This document shows positions 58,162 through 64,000 of a stretch of DNA of 64,000 nt, piece after piece. A program made the position numbers and the translations under genes. The notes beneath the pieces are model-generated. The model did not search any database. It had not been told where the DNA came from and worked only from the letters and a program-made list of their open reading frames with translations. Position 1 is the stretch's first letter, and every line of letters begins with the position of its first letter. The stretch comes from Bacteroidota bacterium (GTDB lineage Bacteria > Bacteroidota > Rhodothermia > JANXDC01), in contig JANXDC010000010.1 of assembly GCA_025059945.1 (NCBI GenBank), forward strand, positions 1 through 64,000, in the 5' to 3' direction.

Positions 58162-60448
58162 CGCTTTTTGTATCCGCTTCGACCACGGAGGGGTTAGATT
58201 CTGGCTCTGGATACGGAACGCGCTGATGATAGAAGGCCAGCAGCTGATCCCGGAAAGCCGCCTTGATGCGCTCTAGATCGCGGAAAGTAAGGGGGCTTTC
58301 GAGCAGCTGCCCGTCGGCCAAACGCTCCTGAAAGACGCGCTCGATGGCGCGCTCGATGCGCTCCGGATCGGGTTGCCGCAGCGCTTTTACAGCTGCCTCC
58401 ACCCCATCGGCGAGCATGAGAATGGCTGTTTCACGCGAACGCGGCTTAGGACCGGGATAGCGGAACCGAGACTCATCTAGGGGGCCCTCTCCGAGCGGAC
58501 GCCCCTCACGGGCCTTTTCGTAGAAATAGCGCACCAACGTGGTGCCGTGATGCATCGGGATAAAAGCGATTACCGGATCTGGAAGCCTGTAGCGACGGGC
58601 TAGCTCCAGGCCGTCGGATACGTGCTGAATCACGATTTGCGCGCTCTGCTCTGGGCTGAGCTGTTCGTGCGGATTGAAGGTCTGCTGGTTTTCGACGAAG
58701 TACAAGGGGTTGCGCATCTTGCCGATATCGTGGTACAGGGCCCCTACGCGCACCAAAAGCCGGTGGGCTCCAACGGCCGAGGCGGCCGCCTCGGCCAGGG
58801 CCGCGACCTGCAGGGTGTGGGTGAACGTGCCGGGCGCCCGTATCGCCAGCTCGCGCAAAAGCGGGTGATTCGTATCGGAGAGCTCCAGCAGGGTCAAATC
58901 GGTGGTAAGGCGAAAAAGCCGTTCCACGATCCACAACAGCGGATAGGCTAGGAGCGTCAGCACAGCGTTGCCGCCGATATAGGCCAGCATTCGACCGAAG
59001 TCCTCCCAAGGCGCAGAGCGCAGCAGGGCAAAGCCGATCCATACAGCCGCATGGGCCGCGAACACAAGCCCCGCGGTGGCAAAAAACTGCCCCCGATGGG
59101 TGATGTCGCGCACGCTGAAGACGGCCAAGGCCGAACCGAAGAGCACGGCCAGGGCGAGCTCAAAGTCCTTGCCCCAGAACAGGCCGCTCAAGAGAGCTAG
59201 CGTCACAGCCCCGAAAAAACCCAGCCGGGAATCGAAAACGACCGTAAGCAGGATCGGCACAAGGGCCACCGGCACGCTCCACCGGGCCTGCGGGGCGATA
59301 GAGGAGGCCAGCGTGTGAAGGGTCATCGCAAAGCCAAACAACAGGACCAGGAGCCCCAGCTGAAGGTTGTCCCGGAAGATGCGAGCGCGAAACAGGTACA
59401 GATAAAGCCAAAAGATGAGGAGCACAGCCACGACAAGCAGGCTCTGTCCGATCCGAAGGAGCAGATGAGAGCTCCATCCGGCCCGCTCCCGGTAGGCGCG
59501 TTCCAGCGACTCCAACTGCGCGTATGCTTCGGGGGTGATCTTGTCGCCGCGTCGGATCAGAATCTGGCCTTGCTCGACTTTATCCCGCGTGGGAGAGATC
59601 AGCTCCAGGCGCGCCCGCAGCTCCACCTGGGTCTGGGGCGCATCGTAACGCCAGTTGGGCTGCAGCACGGCCCGATAGAGCGCAAAGCCCAACCCGAGTG
59701 ACGGCCCATCCAGGCGCTCATCCAGCCTCTGGTAGCCCGCCTGCAAAGCCCCTTCCAGATCCAGAACACCCTCCACGGGAACAAGCCGCTCTAGGCGGCT
59801 CTCCGGAAAACGCACGGCTATCTGGGGGGCCGAAACGGCGCTTCGCGGCACATCTACGACCCCTCGCTCCAAGGCGGCCTCAAGGGCTTCCTGCACCGCG
59901 TACAAGATCCGACGGCGCTTGCCCGGGTCAGCCCACAAGTCTTCCCAGAGCTCCCAGTCCGCCTGCGAAGCGGGCCGAAGCGGCAGCGCTTCACGTAAGG
60001 TGCGACAGCGGGCGGAATCCTCCGGTTGTGTTCGGATCGCGCGGCAGACAGCAAAGGCCTCCTCCAAGCGCTGCGATAGCGAATCTAGCCGGCCTCGCGC
60101 CTCAGAAGAGGCCCCCGCATGGCCCCGGAAAACAGGAGGGGTCTGACGGCGAACCTGCTCCCGCTCACGCTCAAGCTCGGCCTCTGTCTTGTATATGGCA
60201 AAGTCAAAGGGGGCCTCCACGTCGGCGCGCCGCCAAACATCCCCCACCTGATAGGAAAAGTCATAGGTCTCGATCCCCGGAAAAAGCGCCCAGATCAGCC
60301 CGGCCCAAAGAAGCAGCAGCAACAGCCGTATCCCGGGCTGTTTACGCCATGGGGCTAGGGGGGCTTCGGGTTCCGACACCTCAGGGCCCCTGCCTTTAGG
60401 GGCTAGGCCCAGGGGGCGCATCCAGGAAAAGCGGCCGAATCCGAACAT
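58142..60448 (-). CDS. pgpH: 7TM-HD family c-di-AMP phosphodiesterase (PgpH-like)
   Basis: A 768-residue membrane protein with the PgpH plan. A first span (LLLLLLWAGLIWALF) is followed by a large extracellular 7TMR-HDED domain (about 60-330). Seven spans follow (about 340-520), then an HD domain with TFTHTLQVAALAEAAA, VRVGALYHDIGKMRNP and a further HHGTTLVRYFYEKA. The HD signature and metal residues are visible. In Listeria and Bacillus this family hydrolyses c-di-AMP to pApA, so it would balance CdaA at 8.1 kb. Confidence 0.93.
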   Translation of the reverse strand: MFGFGRFSWMRPLGLAPKGRGPEVSEPEAPLAPWRKQPGIRLLLLLLWAGLIWALFPGIETYDFSYQVGDVWRRADVEAPFDFAIYKTEAELEREREQVRRQTPPVFRGHAGASSEARGRLDSLSQRLEEAFAVCRAIRTQPEDSARCRTLREALPLRPASQADWELWEDLWADPGKRRRILYAVQEALEAALERGVVDVPRSAVSAPQIAVRFPESRLERLVPVEGVLDLEGALQAGYQRLDERLDGPSLGLGFALYRAVLQPNWRYDAPQTQVELRARLELISPTRDKVEQGQILIRRGDKITPEAYAQLESLERAYRERAGWSSHLLLRIGQSLLVVAVLLIFWLYLYLFRARIFRDNLQLGLLVLLFGFAMTLHTLASSIAPQARWSVPVALVPILLTVVFDSRLGFFGAVTLALLSGLFWGKDFELALAVLFGSALAVFSVRDITHRGQFFATAGLVFAAHAAVWIGFALLRSAPWEDFGRMLAYIGGNAVLTLLAYPLLWIVERLFRLTTDLTLLELSDTNHPLLRELAIRAPGTFTHTLQVAALAEAAASAVGAHRLLVRVGALYHDIGKMRNPLYFVENQQTFNPHEQLSPEQSAQIVIQHVSDGLELARRYRLPDPVIAFIPMHHGTTLVRYFYEKAREGRPLGEGPLDESRFRYPGPKPRSRETAILMLADGVEAAVKALRQPDPERIERAIERVFQERLADGQLLESPLTFRDLERIKAAFRDQLLAFYHQRVPYPEPESNPSVVEADTKSDATGRG

Positions 60449-60467
60449 GACACTTTACGGGCTAATA

Positions 60468-61916
60468 CTACGCCCCCCCGCTACCAGAAGACAATCCGTA
60501 GCGCACTTCTGCGCGCAGAAAACGCAGGTTGCGCGTGCGCCCGGTGCTCAAGCGCATCTCAAGCACGCGTCCCTGCGGGTCGCGCAAAAACTCTACGCGG
60601 CCCACGGGTAGCTGAAAAACGTCTTCCTCCAGGGGCAGAAGCGTCCACTCTTCTTTGGGATGCCGCAGCCGAAGGCTATCGCCCACCAAGGCGATGCGGT
60701 AGAAGACCTCTAGCTCTGGGCTATAGTAGAAGCCCTCATAGGCGCGAAGCTGCTCGCGCGAGGGCCTACTAACCGTTCGGGGTGGTCTGACGGAGGGCTC
60801 CTCTGCGGCCTCTGCGCGGGCCGGCTGGGGAAAGCGATCCTCCAACACGATATCGGCCACCTGGTGCGCCAGGGCCAACGTGTTTACGTTTGAAGCGTTG
60901 GCCAATATGATCACGCTAAAGCGCGCCTCAGGCAACCGAAACAGAATCGCGCGGTATCCGGCGATGCTGCCCGTATGCCAGACGGCGACAAGACCCCTGT
61001 AGGAGCCGATCATGAGCCCCGAGGCGTAATTTAACTCCCGGCCGTCCGCCAAGCGTCCCCGCTCCTGCAAGGCTTGCAGGAGCTTAGCCCCGCCCACCGT
61101 GTGCGTGTAGAAGTTCTCATCCCACTTGGCCAGATCCCGCAACGTGCTCACTAGGCCTCCAGATCCCACCGTACCGTAAGGGTAGTGCACCTTGACCCAG
61201 CCGTCTTGCGTGCGCGCATAAGATTGGGCCCGGTTGGGGGTGATCATCCGGTAGTCCTCGTGAAAAAACGTATCCCGCATATCCAGGGGCTCGAAGATCC
61301 GCTTGCGGGCAAAGACCCCCAAGGACTGACCGCTCACCCGGCGCACAAGCTCGGCCAGGAGCACGTAGCCGAGATTGCAGTAGGCGTATGCGGTTCCGGG
61401 CTCGAAGTTGAGCTCCCGTTGGCCATAGGCCAAACGCAGCACGTCGGACATGGTCAGCACATCCTCGGGGCGCCATCCGGCCAGGCGCGCAAGATCTAGC
61501 GACTCTCGCAGGCCGCTGGTGTGGTGCAACAGGTGACGCACCGTGATGCGCGCCTTAAGATGGGCCAATTCGGGAATATACTGGCGCACGTCCCCGTCCA
61601 GATCAAGGCGCCCCTCGGCGGCGAGCAAGTGCACGGCGAAAGCCGTAAATTGCTTGCTGACCGAGGCGAGCACAAAGCGTGTAGAGTCCGTAATCGGCAC
61701 CCGATGCTCCAGGTCGGCCATCCCGAAGCCGCGCCAGTATCGGATCCGCCCCTCCCAGACGATGGCCAAACCCAAACCGGGGCTATCGGTCCGATCCCAC
61801 GGGGCGAAGATGGCCTCAACGCGGCGGATTTGATCCGACCGCAGCACAGGCTGGGCGAAGGCCACGCCGGTTACGACAAGCCCCCAGATAAGCAGTCCCC
61901 ATCCCCTGGCTCTCAT
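60468..61916 (-). CDS. Serine hydrolase of the beta-lactamase class C/PBP4* family
   Basis: A 482-residue exported serine enzyme. The signal peptide ends VTGVAFAQ. The active-site SxxK is SVSK (85-88), the second motif is YCN in GTAYAYCNLGYVLL, and the third motif is HTG in AVWHTGSIAGYR. A C-terminal domain of about 110 residues (from about 375) has a beta pattern and PRTVSRPSREQLRAYEGFYYS. The start is ATG 61916 with GGAGG 10 nt before it. Substrate (peptidoglycan stem peptide, ester or other) is unknown. Confidence 0.87.
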   Translation of the reverse strand: MRARGWGLLIWGLVVTGVAFAQPVLRSDQIRRVEAIFAPWDRTDSPGLGLAIVWEGRIRYWRGFGMADLEHRVPITDSTRFVLASVSKQFTAFAVHLLAAEGRLDLDGDVRQYIPELAHLKARITVRHLLHHTSGLRESLDLARLAGWRPEDVLTMSDVLRLAYGQRELNFEPGTAYAYCNLGYVLLAELVRRVSGQSLGVFARKRIFEPLDMRDTFFHEDYRMITPNRAQSYARTQDGWVKVHYPYGTVGSGGLVSTLRDLAKWDENFYTHTVGGAKLLQALQERGRLADGRELNYASGLMIGSYRGLVAVWHTGSIAGYRAILFRLPEARFSVIILANASNVNTLALAHQVADIVLEDRFPQPARAEAAEEPSVRPPRTVSRPSREQLRAYEGFYYSPELEVFYRIALVGDSLRLRHPKEEWTLLPLEEDVFQLPVGRVEFLRDPQGRVLEMRLSTGRTRNLRFLRAEVRYGLSSGSGGA

Positions 61917-62016
61917 AGATGAAGACCCTCCAAGTTCCGGGTTGTTATATACGGCTTTGCGGGCAAAAGAGCCACCCGCTTGCGCGGCGGTGGCGGCCGG
62001 GACCATTTTGGCGTCG

Positions 62017-62472
62017 ATGCAGCAGGTAGTGTGGTTGGACTTCGCCATACGGGCCCCGATCGACGCGGTCTATGGGGTTTTTACGGACCCCAGAAGCTGG
62101 CCAAGGGGCCTGCTATGCCGAAGGAGCGAGCCCGCCGGAGGCTGGAGCCCGGGCGCGGAGTTTGAACTCCGGGTGCTGCGCTACCGGGGACGCTTTTGGA
62201 TAGCAGAGCATGAGCCCCCGTTTAGCTGGGTGGCCGAGCAACGGGAAGGGGCTTGTCCGGAGTGCGTGCTGGGACTGCAATGCCATCCTTTGCGCGGACG
62301 TCTGGGCACACGCGTGCACCTGGAATTGAGCTGGATATCCAAGCCCAAGTGGGCTTTGCTGGATCGGTGGCTGCTTAGGCCCTGGCTGGGGTGGCGCCTG
62401 TGGCGCTGGGCGCAGGGACTGCGGCGCGATCTGGAGGGCCGCTACGGGGTGTCCTCTCCAGAGGCCTTGTAG
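62017..62472 (+). CDS. SRPBCC (START-like) ligand-binding domain protein
   Basis: A 151-residue protein with the Bet v 1/START-like pattern. It starts MQQVVWLDFAIRAPIDAVYGVFTDPRSW, has a central WSPGAEFELRVLRYRGRFWIA and ends with a long amphipathic helix (WLGWRLWRWAQGLRRDLEGR). It may bind a lipid or another hydrophobic ligand; the real ligand is unknown. There is no clear ribosome site and the start at 62017 is the first plausible ATG. Its 3' end overlaps phoH by 31 nt on the other strand. Divergent from the serine hydrolase. Confidence 0.65.
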   Translation: MQQVVWLDFAIRAPIDAVYGVFTDPRSWPRGLLCRRSEPAGGWSPGAEFELRVLRYRGRFWIAEHEPPFSWVAEQREGACPECVLGLQCHPLRGRLGTRVHLELSWISKPKWALLDRWLLRPWLGWRLWRWAQGLRRDLEGRYGVSSPEAL

Positions 62473-63461
62473 GCGGCGCGATAGCGCTCGTAGGCCTCGA
62501 TAATATCCTGCACAAGCCGGTGGCGCACCACGTCTTCGCGGCCCAGGTACACAAACGCGATCCCTTCGATGCCGGCTAGCACCTCTTGAACCTGCACTAG
62601 GCCCGAAAGAGAGCGCCGCGGCAGATCGGTCTGCGTTACGTCTCCGGTTATGATGGCGCGGCTGTTGGCACCTAGGCGGGTGAGGAACATCTTCATCTGC
62701 ACCGTGGTGGCGTTTTGCGCTTCGTCCAGGATCACGAAGGCGTTGTGCAGGGTCCGACCTCGCATGTAAGCCAAAGGCACGATCTCGATCGTGTTGCGAT
62801 CCAGATACAGCCTCAACTTGTCCGGGGGCAGCATATCCTCCAGCGCATCATAGAGCGGGCGCAGGTAAGGGTCGATCTTCTCACGCAGATCGCCCGGAAG
62901 AAAGCCCAGACTTTCGCCGGCCTCGACAGCTGGACGCGTGAGCACAATCTTTTTGACCTCGCGCGCCTGCAGGGCCGCCAGCGCGAGGGCTACAGCCGTA
63001 TAGGTCTTGCCAGTTCCGGCTGGACCGATGGCGAAGACGATGTCGTTTTCCCGAGCAGCCTCCACAAGGGCCCGCTGGCCGGGCGTTTTGGCCACCACGG
63101 CACCGCCATTGTACGTGTACAGGATGACCTCCTCGGCCTCCCCGTGGCTGGGGGATCGCCCCCCGGTGACGAGCTCGATGACCGTGTCGACGTCCTGTTC
63201 GTAGAGCTGGCCGGTTCGATTGAGCACATACTGCATCTCCAAAAGAATCCGTTCGGCCTGCTCCACTTCAGCGGCCTGACCTCGCAGGATGACCTCTTTG
63301 CCACGTGCGATGAGCTGTAAGGCGGGAAAGGTGCGTTCGATTTTGCGCAGAAACTGATCGTTAAAGCCAAACAGCAACAGCGGCTGACTGCTGGTGACGG
63401 TAAAGCGGCGTTCGATCAAGGAAAGCCCGTTCCCCTGATGCCGGAGTTCGGATTTACGCAC
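62442..63461 (-). CDS. phoH: PhoH-like ATPase
   Basis: A 339-residue PhoH family protein. The N-terminal KH-like part (about 25-100) is followed by Walker A GPAGTGKT (146-153), KIVLTRPAVEAGESLGFLPGD, and Walker B VILDEAQNAT with TGDVTQTDLP. Family members are ATP-dependent RNA-interacting proteins, often near ybeY, which here is elsewhere. The start is GTG 63461; AGGAGG lies 13 nt upstream, so another start is possible. Confidence 0.93.
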   Translation of the reverse strand: MRKSELRHQGNGLSLIERRFTVTSSQPLLLFGFNDQFLRKIERTFPALQLIARGKEVILRGQAAEVEQAERILLEMQYVLNRTGQLYEQDVDTVIELVTGGRSPSHGEAEEVILYTYNGGAVVAKTPGQRALVEAARENDIVFAIGPAGTGKTYTAVALALAALQAREVKKIVLTRPAVEAGESLGFLPGDLREKIDPYLRPLYDALEDMLPPDKLRLYLDRNTIEIVPLAYMRGRTLHNAFVILDEAQNATTVQMKMFLTRLGANSRAIITGDVTQTDLPRRSLSGLVQVQEVLAGIEGIAFVYLGREDVVRHRLVQDIIEAYERYRAAYKASGEDTP

Positions 63462-63495
63462 GTAAACTATCGCGCCTCCTGCTCTTTGTCAACGC

Positions 63496-63771
63496 TCACC
63501 ACGGCATAGGTGGGGCATTGGAAATGGCCTCCACCCGCTGGATCTCGGGCACCGCGCGCCGAAGGGCCTGCTCGATCCCGGCCCGAAGCGTCATCACGCT
63601 CATGGGGCAGGAACCACAAGCACCCTGTAGCTCGAGTTCCACCACGTAGTCGTCCGTGATGTTCAGGAGCTCCACGCTTCCTCCGTCGGCTTGCAGATAG
63701 GGTCGAATCATCTCCAGAGCGCGCTCGACGCGCTCGTAGACGTCCTGTGGGATGTTGGGATTGCGCTGCAT
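63496..63771 (-). CDS. NifU-like C-terminal domain Fe-S carrier
   Basis: A 91-residue protein of the Nfu/NifU C-terminal class. It begins [29 protein letters not shown] and carries the cluster-binding CGSCPMS motif. It transfers Fe-S clusters to target proteins. It follows mrp by 11 nt, and both are Fe-S carriers, which supports the assignment. The window has many Fe-S clients (Nuo subunits, Rieske protein). A gap of 34 nt separates it from phoH. Confidence 0.93.
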   Translation of the reverse strand: MQRNPNIPQDVYERVERALEMIRPYLQADGGSVELLNITDDYVVELELQGACGSCPMSVMTLRAGIEQALRRAVPEIQRVEAISNAPPMPW

Positions 63772-63782
63772 AAGCGTTGCTC

Positions 63783-64000
63783 CTATCGGAAGATGATCTC
63801 TACTTTCTCGGTAGGAGGGACTGTGGCGTTGCGAATGGCCACCTGTTGGGCCACGCGCTGGGCTAGCTCCCGAAAGGCCTGCGCCGAGGGGCCTTCGGGG
63901 TCGCGGATCACCACGGGAACCCCTTCATCGCCCCCCTCGCGGACGGCCTGCTCCAGCGGGATTTCACCCAAAAACGGCACCCCGAGTTCCTCTGCCAACC
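63783..64000 (-). CDS. mrp: Mrp/ApbC-type Fe-S carrier ATPase (C-terminal part only)
   Basis: The frame enters from the window edge and stops at 63783, giving 72 C-terminal residues. [26 protein letters not shown] is the characteristic end of Mrp/NBP35-type P-loop ATPases, followed by [20 protein letters not shown]. The N-terminal P-loop lies outside the window. It probably loads or transfers [4Fe-4S] clusters together with the NifU-domain protein that follows after 11 nt. Confidence 0.85.
   Translation of the reverse strand, partial: LAEELGVPFLGEIPLEQAVREGGDEGVPVVIRDPEGPSAQAFRELAQRVAQQVAIRNATVPPTEKVEIIFR

Noticed and set aside
1-64000. tRNA, rRNA, CRISPR array, transposase or prophage genes
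   Set aside because: All gaps were inspected; none contains a cloverleaf-like sequence, regular spaced repeats or mobile-element genes. The two Xer-type recombinases look like housekeeping enzymes.

Overview
This 64 kb window looks like chromosome from a GC-rich, probably thermophilic member of the Rhodothermota/Bacteroidota side of the FCB group. Family-level markers point that way: a 61-residue histone H1-like protein, a 931-residue DUF2723 membrane protein, a YbeY whose third zinc-site histidine is replaced as in Bacteroidota, a BatD/BatE-type protein, and the start of a TonB-dependent receptor with a carboxypeptidase-regulatory N-domain. Unlike classical Bacteroidota, many genes have clear AGGAGG-type ribosome sites, and several promoters look like ordinary sigma-70 TTGACA/TATAAT elements. 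Assignment to a genus is not possible from the sequence alone. I saw no tRNA, rRNA, CRISPR array, insertion sequence or prophage.

Layout. (1) 1-177: 5' end of an outer-membrane receptor, with its own promoter. (2) 7980 down to about 360, minus strand: a tightly packed run of flavin reductase, BatD-BatE fusion, Tat/lipoprotein Rieske protein, tilS, hpt, a dolichol/phytol-kinase-like membrane protein and a glycolate-oxidase-type dehydrogenase. (3) 8137-10306, plus strand: cdaA, pcm and a DedA-like protein, overlapping by 4 nt each. (4) 27173 down to 10268, minus strand: a large type IV pilus / type II secretion-like locus. It holds an atypical pilin, pilC/gspF, pilB/gspE, two tandem copies of a three-gene minor-pilin cassette, a pilT-like ATPase, a pilM-pilN fusion, a pilO-pilP fusion, a secretin, an outer-membrane barrel, an RsbW-like kinase and an alpha/beta hydrolase. 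(5) 27471-34028, plus strand: a small membrane protein, then an aa3-type cytochrome oxidase operon (cupredoxin-domain protein, subunits II and I, two subunit-III-like proteins, subunit IV, a CxxC protein, SCO). (6) 40061 down to 34025, minus strand: DUF2723 protein, an unknown protein, ybeY and topA. (7) 40209-53539, plus strand: nuoABCDEFGH, then directly glgB, malQ, a degenerate squalene/phytoene-synthase-like protein and glycerate 2-kinase. (8) 64000 down to 53583, minus strand (one plus-strand gene at 62017): mrp (partial), a NifU-domain protein, phoH, a serine hydrolase, pgpH, xerD, a ZIP transporter, hisI, an MBL hydrolase, the histone-like gene, xerC and hpf.

How the genes fit together. 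CdaA and PgpH form a make/break pair for cyclic di-AMP at opposite ends of the window. Complex I and the aa3 oxidase are the two ends of an aerobic electron chain; NuoI-N must be elsewhere. GlgB, MalQ and glycerate kinase suggest glycogen/glucan metabolism joined to a C3 branch. XerC and XerD are both present 3.3 kb apart. The pilus locus is the most unusual part: proteins that are normally four separate genes (PilM, N, O, P) are two fused genes, and the minor-pilin triplet is duplicated in order.
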